32,946 bases of DNA. Origin: Acidimicrobiaceae bacterium. GTDB taxonomy: Bacteria; Actinomycetota; Acidimicrobiia; Acidimicrobiales; Ilumatobacteraceae. Under the pieces are notes generated by a model, which had not been told where the DNA came from, did not search any database, and was given only the letters and a program-made list of their open reading frames with translations. Location: contig NZZV01000108.1 in assembly GCA_002698945.1 (NCBI GenBank), positions 1-32,946 of the forward strand, read 5' to 3'. The position numbers and the translations under genes were made by a program. This document shows, one piece after another, positions 7,881 to 16,750 of the stretch (positions are counted from its first letter, which is position 1; each line of letters opens with the position of its first letter).

Positions 7881-8555
7881 GTGGCACGAGGGCTCCAGGG
7901 TGGGAACCGGCTCGAATGCGGCCCTCGAAGGGTGACGCGACGTCGACGCGGTTGGCGCGCGCTCGCCGGCTTGGCGATCGTGTCGGCGCTGACAGCGGCC
8001 GGCTGTGACGGGGAAGAGGAGCCCGACGTGGTGGCCCCGAGCTTGCTCGAGACGCTCCCGACCGGTGACTACGAACCGGCGGCGACGCTCGTCGAGCTCG
8101 CCGAACGTTCGGACCGGGTGGCGAAGGGCACGATCGTCGACGTCGAGGAGGGATGGCGGTTCGGCGACGGACCCGACGATCCCGACTCGAAACGAATGGT
8201 CGAGCTGATCGTCGAGTCGGGCGAACTCGACGGTCCGCTCCACGTGGTGTGGCCGTACGTGCACGGCTACGAGATCGACGTGATCCGAGCGTCGATGCCG
8301 ATCGGTGCGCCCGTCGTGCTGTATCTCTCCGATTTCAGGGAGGTCGCCGGCGAGCCCGGCTGGTACCACCTCGGACCCGACGACGAGCACACCCACTGGG
8401 CACTGACGACACCGCAGGGCATCATCCTCGCCGACAGCGAAGCGGGCGTCGCGGTCCTGGGTGACCCCTCGGCGCCGTTCGCCGACGCGCCGCCGCTCGA
8501 CGCCGACTTCGACCTCTGGTTGGGCGCCGTCTCCTCCGTTCCCTCGGACGGGTGA
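7881..8555 (+). CDS. Putative lipoprotein of unknown function (alternative GTG start at 7932)
   Basis: N-terminus ...RRRRGWRALAGLAIVSALTAAGCDGEEE with lipobox-like TAAGC; ORF closes at 8555. Confidence 0.72.
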   Translation: MARGLQGGNRLECGPRRVTRRRRGWRALAGLAIVSALTAAGCDGEEEPDVVAPSLLETLPTGDYEPAATLVELAERSDRVAKGTIVDVEEGWRFGDGPDDPDSKRMVELIVESGELDGPLHVVWPYVHGYEIDVIRASMPIGAPVVLYLSDFREVAGEPGWYHLGPDDEHTHWALTTPQGIILADSEAGVAVLGDPSAPFADAPPLDADFDLWLGAVSSVPSDG

Positions 8556-8558
8556 TCC

Positions 8559-8963
8559 TTGCCACGACGCCTTGCATTCGCAGGCGTTCCGTTCGACACT
8601 GACAGCGTGGCCAGCTATGAGATCGACGACTATCTCGTCGGACTTCCCGACGACCAGTGCCGCGCCCTGGACGACCTGCGTCGCTCGATCGTCGCCACCC
8701 TGCCGGAGGCGGAGCAGGGGATCTCGTACAAGCTCCCGGCGTTTCGCGTCGACGGTCACCTCGTCGCCGGGTTCGGGGCGTTCAACGATCACCTGAGCTA
8801 CCTGCCCCACAGCGGTACGGTGCTGCCGGCTCTGCATCTCGATGCCGCCGGCTACGAGTGCACGAAGTCGTCGTTGCACTTCACCCCGGACCATCCCTTG
8901 CCGGACGAGTTGGTCGAACGGCTCCTCCAGACCCGGCTCGCGGAGATCCGCGGCGACGACTGA
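8559..8963 (+). CDS. DUF1801-family protein
   Basis: DDYLVGLPDDQCRALDDLRRSIVATLPEAEQGISYKLPAFRVDGHLVAGFGAFNDHLSYLPHSG...SLHFTPDHPLPDELVERLLQTRLAEI. Confidence 0.85.
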   Translation: MPRRLAFAGVPFDTDSVASYEIDDYLVGLPDDQCRALDDLRRSIVATLPEAEQGISYKLPAFRVDGHLVAGFGAFNDHLSYLPHSGTVLPALHLDAAGYECTKSSLHFTPDHPLPDELVERLLQTRLAEIRGDD

Positions 8964-9042
8964 TCCAGCGACGACTGATCCAGCGGCCACGGAACGCGAC
9001 GCTGATCCGGCGCGAGCGCGACGGCGATGTCATGCTCCGGTG

Positions 9043-9801
9043 ATGCGTGTGGTGGGCATCGATCTGGCGGCGAGTCCGGCGACCACGGGGGTGGTCGTGC
9101 TCGACGACGGCGCCGGGAGCTGGGCAGCTCGCGCGATCGCAGAGGAGGCCGACGACGACCTGCTCGTCGACGTGGTCCGCGGTGCAGGCGCGGTCGGCGT
9201 CGATGCTCCGCTCGGTTGGCCGGACGCGTTCGTTGCAGCCGTGGCCGCACACCACCGGTTCGAGCACTGGTCCGGGACGACCGACCGTCGCCCGATGACC
9301 CACCGCCGCACCGACGTCGTCACCCGTGACATCGTCGGTCGGTATCCGTTGTCGGTGTCGGCCGATCTCCTCGGGGTCGTGGCGATGCGTGCGGCGCTGT
9401 TGCAGCAGCGATGGGCCGATGAGGTGTGGGGCCGCCGCGCCGCCCGCGACGGCAGCGGACCCCTGAGTGAGACGTATCCCGCGGCAGCGTTCGCGGCGTG
9501 GGGGATCGCGTGTCGCGGCTACAAGGCCCGCGGTCGCCCGGAGGAGGCCCGTGCAGTTCGCGGCACCATCGTTCGTGAACTCGCCCGTTCCACGGACGAG
9601 TGGCTCGCGCTCGACACCATCGCCGAGCTCGCCGTCGAGAACGACCATGTGCTCGATGCCCTGGTGTGCGCCCTGGTCGCTCTGGCGGTCGTGACGGGTG
9701 CGACGACGACCCCGTCGGCGGGCGAGGCCGAGGTCGCGCGTCGGGAGGGCTGGATCCACGTGCCGACGAGCCCGCTCGACCGCCTCCGTCCACCGCCCTG
9801 A
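9043..9801 (+). CDS. DUF429-domain protein
   Basis: MRVVGIDLAASPATTGVVVLDD..., AVGVDAPLGWP, RRTDVVTRDI, SETYPAAAFAAWG, DHVLDALVCALVA. Confidence 0.85.
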   Translation: MRVVGIDLAASPATTGVVVLDDGAGSWAARAIAEEADDDLLVDVVRGAGAVGVDAPLGWPDAFVAAVAAHHRFEHWSGTTDRRPMTHRRTDVVTRDIVGRYPLSVSADLLGVVAMRAALLQQRWADEVWGRRAARDGSGPLSETYPAAAFAAWGIACRGYKARGRPEEARAVRGTIVRELARSTDEWLALDTIAELAVENDHVLDALVCALVALAVVTGATTTPSAGEAEVARREGWIHVPTSPLDRLRPPP

Positions 9802-9821
9802 CGGCGGCGCAGGTCAGGCGC

Positions 9822-10241
9822 TCAGTCGCGAACGAGTCGGGCGTGCTCGATCTCGAGGCAGCGGTCCTGCACGACGTCGAGGCCGGCCGTGACCGCTGTC
9901 GTGGCGGCGTGCTCGTCGATCAGGCCGAGTTGGAACCACACCGACGATGCCCCCACGGCGATCGCCTCGTCGACGACGCCCCGCAGATGCTCCGTCCGCC
10001 GGAACACGTCGACCATGTCGGGTACCTCGGGCAGGTCGGCCAGCGACGGGTACACGGTGCGACCGAGCACCCGATCGACGGTCGGGTTGACGAACCAGAC
10101 GGTCCAGTCGGTGTGGTCGACGAGATAGCGGGCGACCGTGTGGCTCGGACGCCCGGGGTTCGCCGACACGCCGACGATCGCAACCGATCGGGTGCGTCGC
10201 ATCAGGTCGAGCCGCCCCTCCGGGGTGTCGATCAGGGACAT
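9822..10241 (-). CDS. CoA-binding domain protein
   Basis: RSVAIVGVSANPGRPSHTVARYLVDHTDWTVWFVNPTVDRVLGRTVYPSLADLPEVPDMVDVFRRTEHLRGVVDEAIAVGASSVWFQLGL; CoA_binding fold motifs. Confidence 0.9.
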   Translation of the reverse strand: MSLIDTPEGRLDLMRRTRSVAIVGVSANPGRPSHTVARYLVDHTDWTVWFVNPTVDRVLGRTVYPSLADLPEVPDMVDVFRRTEHLRGVVDEAIAVGASSVWFQLGLIDEHAATTAVTAGLDVVQDRCLEIEHARLVRD

Positions 10242-10310
10242 GTGGGTACTCGGCGGTCGTGGCGCTGTGGTGGTCGCACGTCCCCATCTTGCACCGCTGC
10301 TCCGTCGACC

Positions 10311-10415
10311 CCAACCCGTCACGCCGGACCTGCCAGGCCCAACCCGCCAGGCCGAACCAGTCACGCCGGACCCGCCAGGCCCAACCCGCCAGGCCGAACC
10401 AGTCACGCCGGACCC
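10311..10415. repeat. Minisatellite-like tandem repeat, 42-nt unit (partial copies 10311..10338 and 10381..10415, full copy 10339..10380)
   Basis: ccaacccgccaggccgaaccagtcacgccggacccgccaggc repeated; first copy lacks a 14-nt internal block. Confidence 0.9.
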
Positions 10416-10444
10416 GTTCCCGGGCGCCGGTGTAGGCTCGTGCC

Positions 10445-11323
10445 ATGTTGCCGACCGCACCGTTCGGCTCGACCGGACACCACTCGACCCGTGTCATCTT
10501 CGGCGCCGCTGCGCTCGGCGGCATGAGCCAACAGCGCGCCGACGACACGCTCGAGCAGATCGACCGGGCGGGCATCAACCACATCGACACCGCGGCGGGC
10601 TACGGCGACAGCGAAGACCGGCTCCGGCCGTTCCTGTCCGAGCATCGTGGCCGCTTCTTCCTCGCGACGAAGACCGGCGAGCGCGACGGCGGCGCCGCCC
10701 GCGCCGAACTCGAACGTTCGCTCGAGCGCATGGGCGTCGACCAGGTCGATCTGATCCAGCTCCACAACCTCGTCGAACCCGACGAGTGGGACGTGGCGTT
10801 CGCGCCGGGCGGAGTCGTCGCCGCGATGGCGCAGGCGCGTGACGAGGGGCTGACCCGCTTCATCGGGGTGACCGGACACGGTCTGCGGATCGCGTCGGTG
10901 CACGTGCGAGGCCTCGAGGCGTTCCCGTTCGACAGTGTCTTGTTCCCGTTCAACCATTCGCTGGTCGGTCTCGATGCCTACCGTTCCGACGTCGAGGAGC
11001 TCCGGGCGGTGTGTCGTGAGCGTGGCGTCGCCGCCCAGACGATCAAGTCGATCGCCCGTGGACGGTGGGCCGATCCGGATCAGCCGCACTTCAGCTGGTA
11101 CGAGCCGCTCACCGATCCCGACGCGATCGCTCGGGCGGTGCGCTTCGTACTCGCCGAGCCGGATCTGTTCCTCAACACGACGAGCGACGCCCGCCTGCTG
11201 CCGGCGATCGTCGACGCCGCGAACGGCGACCTGACCGCACCGACCGACGAGGCGATGCGCGCCGACGCCGAACGTTTCGGGGTTTCACCGCTGTTCGACG
11301 GCCGCGAACTCGAGCGGATCTAG
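10445..11323 (+). CDS. Aldo/keto reductase family protein
   Basis: FGAAALGGMS, HIDTAAGYGDSEDRL, FLATKTGERDG, VDLIQLHNL, GLTRFIGVTGHG. Confidence 0.9.
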   Translation: MLPTAPFGSTGHHSTRVIFGAAALGGMSQQRADDTLEQIDRAGINHIDTAAGYGDSEDRLRPFLSEHRGRFFLATKTGERDGGAARAELERSLERMGVDQVDLIQLHNLVEPDEWDVAFAPGGVVAAMAQARDEGLTRFIGVTGHGLRIASVHVRGLEAFPFDSVLFPFNHSLVGLDAYRSDVEELRAVCRERGVAAQTIKSIARGRWADPDQPHFSWYEPLTDPDAIARAVRFVLAEPDLFLNTTSDARLLPAIVDAANGDLTAPTDEAMRADAERFGVSPLFDGRELERI

Positions 11324-11387
11324 TCGCCCCGGATCGAGCGGACCCCTCGAGCGGGCGCCTCGAATCGGCCCCTCGACCGGAACGGGG

Positions 11388-12746
11388 TCAGTCGGCCAGC
11401 TGCACGAGGGCGGTGTCGCCGGGGCAGACCCCGGCGTCGACCAGCAGCCCGGCGAGCACCACGTAACCCTCGTTCTCGTAGCGGCGCGGTTCGTCGCCTT
11501 GCAGATTGCTGCACACCGTCGCGACGGCCAGTTCAGCGGCCGGACTCGCGACGTCGTCGGCGAGTCCGGCTTGCACGGCGAATGCTGTCCCGGACTCCAC
11601 AGCGGCGTCGCACGTCGCCAGGGCGGTCGTCCACGACACGCCGGTGACGGTGCACTGCACCTCGATGATCTGCGCCGAGGTGCTCGGATCGACGGTCTGA
11701 TCCGCCGGGGGTGTCGTCGCCGCGAACGGTTCGGTGGAGAAGGTCAGCCGCTGCCACGCCCAACCGGCCGCCGGATCGTCCACACCGGCGAGCACCTCCT
11801 CGTCGTCGAGCCACAGCGTGACGGCGTGGTTGTCGTCCGCGTCGGCGCCCGGGATCGCGGTCTCCTGGAAGTCCTGCCACTGCAGCGGGAACGCCTCGGC
11901 GAACGCCCCGAGGTCGAGCGACAACTCGTACCGGGTGCGCGGTCCACCGACCTCGGCGTCGTCGCCTTCGTCGCCTTCGTCGACCTGATCGATCAGGTCG
12001 ATGTAGCCACGGCGGAGGCGGTTCGTGAGGATGGCGTCCGCGGACGCATCGTCGCGAAGGTACGCGATCGCTCGATCGATCGTCTGGGGGAGCGGGCTGG
12101 ACGGGTCGACCGGGACCCACAACCCCTCGGCATTGCGGGCGAGCACCTCGACCCCGTCCGGGCTCGTGAGGTTGTCGGCGGCGTTGGGGCTGCCGGCGAG
12201 TCCGACGAACTCGTAGGCGCCGGTGTCGACGTCGAACGTGAGCGTGCCCTGGAGCGGAATCGCGTCCGCCGTCGATGTGACCAGGATGCTCGTCGACCGA
12301 ATGGCCGGGACCTCGGCACCCGCAGCCGGGATCTGGTCGCGGTCGAGCCAGTCCTGCACGTAGCGGGCACCGACGTAGATGCCGATCGCTGCCGCGCCGA
12401 GCAGGCAGGTGGCGACCAGGCCTCGTGCGAGGCGTCGGTACCACGGATTCGCCCGTCGATACACGCTGCGGTTGCGGTCGTCACGGCTGCGGTAGACGTT
12501 CGCGGCGGCACCGGACGCCGCGCCGCGTGTCACCGACTCCGCGATCGGTGCCGACGCCGACGCCGACGCGGCCGAGGCGCCGAGCCTCGGCTCGTTCGGG
12601 TCGACGTCGTCGGTGCTCTCGCCGTGCCAGGCGTCGGAGAGGGCGCCGAGGGTCGTCGCGGTCGCAGCGTCGTCGGTCGACGTCTGCTGTTCCGGGACCT
12701 CGTCCGGTCCGGACGCGTCGCGCTCACCCACCGTCATGGGCCACAT
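11388..12746 (-). CDS. Membrane-anchored hypothetical protein with low-complexity cytosolic N-terminus
   Basis: Single TM (GLVATCLLGAAAIGIYVGARYV) then a ~300-aa extracytoplasmic region; no family recognised. Confidence 0.75.
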   Translation of the reverse strand: MWPMTVGERDASGPDEVPEQQTSTDDAATATTLGALSDAWHGESTDDVDPNEPRLGASAASASASAPIAESVTRGAASGAAANVYRSRDDRNRSVYRRANPWYRRLARGLVATCLLGAAAIGIYVGARYVQDWLDRDQIPAAGAEVPAIRSTSILVTSTADAIPLQGTLTFDVDTGAYEFVGLAGSPNAADNLTSPDGVEVLARNAEGLWVPVDPSSPLPQTIDRAIAYLRDDASADAILTNRLRRGYIDLIDQVDEGDEGDDAEVGGPRTRYELSLDLGAFAEAFPLQWQDFQETAIPGADADDNHAVTLWLDDEEVLAGVDDPAAGWAWQRLTFSTEPFAATTPPADQTVDPSTSAQIIEVQCTVTGVSWTTALATCDAAVESGTAFAVQAGLADDVASPAAELAVATVCSNLQGDEPRRYENEGYVVLAGLLVDAGVCPGDTALVQLAD

Positions 12747-12880
12747 CGTGCCAGATCACGGGACCTCGAATGGGTGACTGGGTCGCCGGCCGGCGGGGCC
12801 GATGGTCGCCGAACCCTTCCGGAACCACGCCCGAATCCGTCCCGGAGCCGTCCCGACCCGTTCCCGACCACGCCTCGAGC

Positions 12881-12923
12881 CGTTCACCGACCCTCCCGTC
12901 CCGGAGGTCCGGGACCGTGAACG
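12881..12923 (+). promoter_or_regulatory. Interrupted hairpin upstream of kgd
   Basis: CGTTCAC-cgaccctccc-GTCCCGGA-gg-TCCGGGAC-c-GTGAACG; two nested perfect stems of 7 and 8 bp. Confidence 0.5.
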
Positions 12924-12968
12924 CCCACCTTTCGGGCTCCGGGCCCCGCCCCCGGTACGCTCGACTTC

Positions 12969-15900
12969 GTGTCTGGCACAGAGACCTCCGGATCGTCGTT
13001 CGGGACCAATTCCTGGCTCGTCGAAGAGATGTACGAGCGCTACGTCGCCGATCCCAACGCGGTGGCCGAATCGTGGCGCGAGTTCTTCGAGGACTACACG
13101 TCGATCTCCGCTCCCGCCCATCGAGAGCAGTCGGCACCCCCCGCCGCCGACACGAACGGATCGGCCCCGGCGGCCGATCTGCCCGCCCCCACCGCAGATG
13201 CTCCGTCCGCGGCACCCGCACCCGCACCCGCACCGGCGCCCGCACCAGCACCGGAGCCGACGAAGGCTGCAGCGACCGAACCCGCCGAGGAGCCGGGTGA
13301 GCTGATCAAGGGGGTCGGCGCCGCGATCGTGCGCAACATGGCGGCGAGTCTCGAGGTGCCGACCGCCACCAGCTTCCGCAACGTGCCGGCCAAGCTGCTC
13401 GAGGTCAACCGCAAGGTGATCAACGGGTACCGCACCCGGTCGGGTCTCGGCAAGGTCAGCTTCACCCACCTCATCGGATACGCCGTCGTGCGCGCGATCG
13501 CCGAGTCGGTACCGAACATGAAGAACGGGTTCGTCGAGGGTGCCGACGGCAAGCCGCGCCTCGTCCGCAACGAGCACGTCAACATGGGACTCGCGGTCGA
13601 CGTCGACAAGGGCGACGGCACCCGCACGCTGGTCGTGCCGGTCCTCAAGGAGGCCGACACCCTCGACTTCGCCGGGTTCCTCGCGGCCTACAACGAGATC
13701 ATCCGCAAGGTCCAGAGCAACAAGCTGACGATCGACGACTACGCCGGTGCCAACGTCAGCCTCACGAACCCGGGCACGATCGGCACGGTCCAGTCGGTGC
13801 CGCGGCTCATGCCCGGCCAAGGGGTCATCATCGGTGTCGGCAACATCGACTACCCGGCGGAGTTCGAAGGTGCCGACAAGCGCAACCTGTCCTCGTTCGG
13901 CGTGTCGAAGGTCGTCACCATCACCAGCACGTACGACCACCGCATCATCCAGGGCGCCGAATCGGGCCTGTTCCTGAAGCGAGTGCACGAACTGCTGCTC
14001 GGCGAGCACGGCTTCTACGAACAGATCTTCCACGACCTCGACATGCCGTACGAGGCGGTCAAGTGGCGGCCCGACACGAACCCGATCGATCACGAGGAGG
14101 CGATGCTCGCCAAGCAGATGGCGGTCGCCAAGCTCATCCGCGTCCATCGCGTCCGCGGCCACCTCATCGCCGACCTCGACCCGCTGCACTGGAAAGAGCC
14201 GCACACCCCGGTCGAACTCGATCCAGCCACGTACGGGTTGACGATCTGGGACCTCGATCGCGAGTTCCTCACCGACGGCGTCGGCGGCCGCGACAAGATG
14301 TCGCTCGGCGACCTGCTGGGCGTGCTACGCGACGCATACTGCCGCACCATCGGCGTCGAGTACATGCACATCCAGAACACCGAGGAACAGCGGTGGATCC
14401 AGGAGCAGGTCGAGACCAAGCCGCCGACGTTCGACAAGGACCAGAAGATGCGGATCCTCGAGCGGCTCAACGCCGCCGAGGCGTTCGAGAAGTTCCTCGC
14501 GACGAAGTACGTCGGCACGAAGCGGTTCGGGATCGAAGGCGCCGAGTCGGCGATCCCCATCCTCGACGAGATCCTGTCGCATGCCGCCGACGACGGCCTC
14601 GACGGCTCGGTGCTCGGCATGGCGCACCGCGGTCGTCTCAACGTGCTGTCGAACATCGTCGGCAAGAGCTACGAGGCGATCTTCTCCGAGTTCGAGGGGC
14701 ACGTCGACCCGAACACGGTGCAGGGGTCCGGCGACGTCAAGTACCACCTCGGCGCGACGGGGAAGTACCACAGCCCCTCGGGTGCCGACATCAAGGTCGA
14801 ACTCGCCGCCAACCCGAGCCATCTCGAGACGGTCGATCCGATCGTCATGGGCATGGTCCGTGCGCAGCAGGACCAGATCGAACCGATGGGGGCCTTCTCG
14901 GTCCTGCCGCTGCTCATCCACGGTGACGCAGCGTTCGCCGGCCAGGGTGTCGTCGCCGAGTGCCTCGCCATGAGCGACATCGGCGGGTATCGCATCGGCG
15001 GCACGGTCCACCTGATCATCAACAACCAGATCGGCTTCACGACCGCGCCCGAGTGGAGCCGGTCGTCGATGTACTGCTCCGACGTCGCGAAGACGGTCCA
15101 GGCGCCGATCTTCCACGTCAACGGCGACGATCCGGAAGCGTGCGTGCGCGTGGCCCGACTCGCCTGGGAGTACCGCCAGAAATTCCACAAGGACGTCGTC
15201 ATCGACATGGTGTGCTACCGCCGCCACGGTCACAACGAGGGCGACGACCCGAGCTACACCCAGCCCCTCATGTACAAGGCGATCGCCGAGCGTCGCAGCG
15301 TTCGCAAGATCTACGTCGAGACGCTCGTCAAGCGGGGCGACATCACCGTCGAGGAGGCCGAGCAGGCGCTGGAGGACTTCCAGAGCAAGCTGCAGGTGGC
15401 CCTCGACGAGACCCGTTCGCGCGGCGGCGAGGCCCACAAGGTGCCCAAGCCGCCCAAGCCGCTCGGCGTGCTGCCCCACATCCCGACCGGCGTCGAACGC
15501 GACACGCTCGAGCGGATCTTCCGGCAGCTCACCAACTACCCCGAGGGCTTCACCCCGCACCCGAAGCTCGCGCGCCAGTTCGAGACCCGGACCAAGCAGT
15601 TCGACGAGCACCAGGAGGTCGACTGGGCGACCGCCGAGGCGCTGGCGATCGGCTCGCTCGTGCTCGAGGGCGCCCCGGTCAGGCTCGCCGGTGAGGACTC
15701 ACGGCGCGGCACCTTCAGCCAGCGGCACGCCGCGCTGGTCGACTTCGAGACCGGCCAGCCGTGGATCCCGCTCGCCGACATCGATGGCGCTCAGGCGAAC
15801 TTCTGGGTCTACGACTCGCTGCTCTCCGAGTACGCGGCGCTCGGCTACGAGTACGGCTACGCCCACTCGAATCCCGAGGCGCTCGTCGTCTGGGAGGCCC

Positions 15901-16649
15901 AGTTCGGCGACTTCGTCAACGGTGCCCAGATCATCATCGACCAGTACATCGTCGCCGCCGAGGACAAGTGGGGCCAGCGCAACGGCGTCGTGCTCCTCCT
16001 CCCACACGGCTACGAAGGCCAGGGCCCCGAGCACTCGTCGGCGCGCATCGAACGCTTCCTCACGCTCGCGGCCGAGGACAACATGCAGCTCGTCAACTGC
16101 ACGACGGCCCGCCAGTACTTCCACCTGCTCCGGCGCCAGGTCCATCAGGAGCGCCAGACGCCGCTGGTCGTGTTCACGCCGAAGCAGGGCCTGCGGATGA
16201 AGCAGACCCGCAGCCACATCGACGAGCTGACGATGGGTTCGTTCGAAGAGGTGCTGGACGATCCGCACGTGACCGACCCCGATGCGGTCGCCCGCATCGT
16301 GTTCTGTTCGGGCAAGGTCGCGTGGGACGCGATGTCGGAGCGCGACGCTCGCGGTGCGCCGCTCGCCGTCGTGCGCGTCGAGCAGTTGTTCCCGTTGCCG
16401 ACCGAGCAGATGCTGTCGATCGTGCAGAACCGCTACCCGAACGCTCGCGAGCTCGTGTGGCTCCAGGAGGAGCCCGAGAACATGGGTCCCTGGCACTTCA
16501 TCGAGCACCACACCTGGCGGGTGAAGGAGCTGGGCTACGACCTGCGCCACGTCGCACGCGTCGAGTCGGGGAGCCCGGCCACCGGTTCGAAGACGGTCCA
16601 CGACCAGGAGCACGCCGACCTGATGGACGGCATCTTCGAGGGCCTCTGA
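12969..16649 (+). CDS. kgd: Multifunctional 2-oxoglutarate decarboxylase/dehydrogenase (E2-like catalytic domain fused to E1), actinobacterial Kgd/SucA type
   Basis: GTG start; SSFGTNSWLVEEMYERYVADPNAVAESWREFFEDY; Ala/Pro linker; E2 acyltransferase block (TSTYDHRIIQGAESGLFL); E1 blocks (GMAHRGRLNVL, NPSHLETVDPIVMG, LLPHGYEGQGPEHSSARIERFL). Confidence 0.97.
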   Translation: MSGTETSGSSFGTNSWLVEEMYERYVADPNAVAESWREFFEDYTSISAPAHREQSAPPAADTNGSAPAADLPAPTADAPSAAPAPAPAPAPAPAPEPTKAAATEPAEEPGELIKGVGAAIVRNMAASLEVPTATSFRNVPAKLLEVNRKVINGYRTRSGLGKVSFTHLIGYAVVRAIAESVPNMKNGFVEGADGKPRLVRNEHVNMGLAVDVDKGDGTRTLVVPVLKEADTLDFAGFLAAYNEIIRKVQSNKLTIDDYAGANVSLTNPGTIGTVQSVPRLMPGQGVIIGVGNIDYPAEFEGADKRNLSSFGVSKVVTITSTYDHRIIQGAESGLFLKRVHELLLGEHGFYEQIFHDLDMPYEAVKWRPDTNPIDHEEAMLAKQMAVAKLIRVHRVRGHLIADLDPLHWKEPHTPVELDPATYGLTIWDLDREFLTDGVGGRDKMSLGDLLGVLRDAYCRTIGVEYMHIQNTEEQRWIQEQVETKPPTFDKDQKMRILERLNAAEAFEKFLATKYVGTKRFGIEGAESAIPILDEILSHAADDGLDGSVLGMAHRGRLNVLSNIVGKSYEAIFSEFEGHVDPNTVQGSGDVKYHLGATGKYHSPSGADIKVELAANPSHLETVDPIVMGMVRAQQDQIEPMGAFSVLPLLIHGDAAFAGQGVVAECLAMSDIGGYRIGGTVHLIINNQIGFTTAPEWSRSSMYCSDVAKTVQAPIFHVNGDDPEACVRVARLAWEYRQKFHKDVVIDMVCYRRHGHNEGDDPSYTQPLMYKAIAERRSVRKIYVETLVKRGDITVEEAEQALEDFQSKLQVALDETRSRGGEAHKVPKPPKPLGVLPHIPTGVERDTLERIFRQLTNYPEGFTPHPKLARQFETRTKQFDEHQEVDWATAEALAIGSLVLEGAPVRLAGEDSRRGTFSQRHAALVDFETGQPWIPLADIDGAQANFWVYDSLLSEYAALGYEYGYAHSNPEALVVWEAQFGDFVNGAQIIIDQYIVAAEDKWGQRNGVVLLLPHGYEGQGPEHSSARIERFLTLAAEDNMQLVNCTTARQYFHLLRRQVHQERQTPLVVFTPKQGLRMKQTRSHIDELTMGSFEEVLDDPHVTDPDAVARIVFCSGKVAWDAMSERDARGAPLAVVRVEQLFPLPTEQMLSIVQNRYPNARELVWLQEEPENMGPWHFIEHHTWRVKELGYDLRHVARVESGSPATGSKTVHDQEHADLMDGIFEGL

Positions 16650-16722
16650 GCCGCCCGGATGACGACGGACCCCGTTCGTCGAATGCTGTGTCGTGACGGT
16701 TCCGGCCCGTACGATGGGTCAG

Positions 16723-16740
16723 CGAGTGCTCATGCACTCG
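16723..16740 (+). promoter_or_regulatory. Perfect 7-bp hairpin with UCAU loop directly upstream of the NYN/S1 gene start
   Basis: CGAGTGC-TCAT-GCACTCG ends 10 nt before ATG 16751. Confidence 0.5.
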
Positions 16741-16750
16741 ATGGATCAAC

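Noticed and set aside
8953-8982. Tandem 15-nt duplication gcgacgactgatcca at the end of the DUF1801 gene
   Set aside because: Real but only two units straddling the stop; likely a simple duplication with no evident function.
10311-10415. CRISPR array
   Set aside because: Repeat is contiguous tandem without unique spacers, and there are no cas genes nearby. No CRISPR seen elsewhere.
12756-14204. 482-aa minus ORF antisense to kgd
   Set aside because: Shadow ORF over a well-supported kgd coding sequence.
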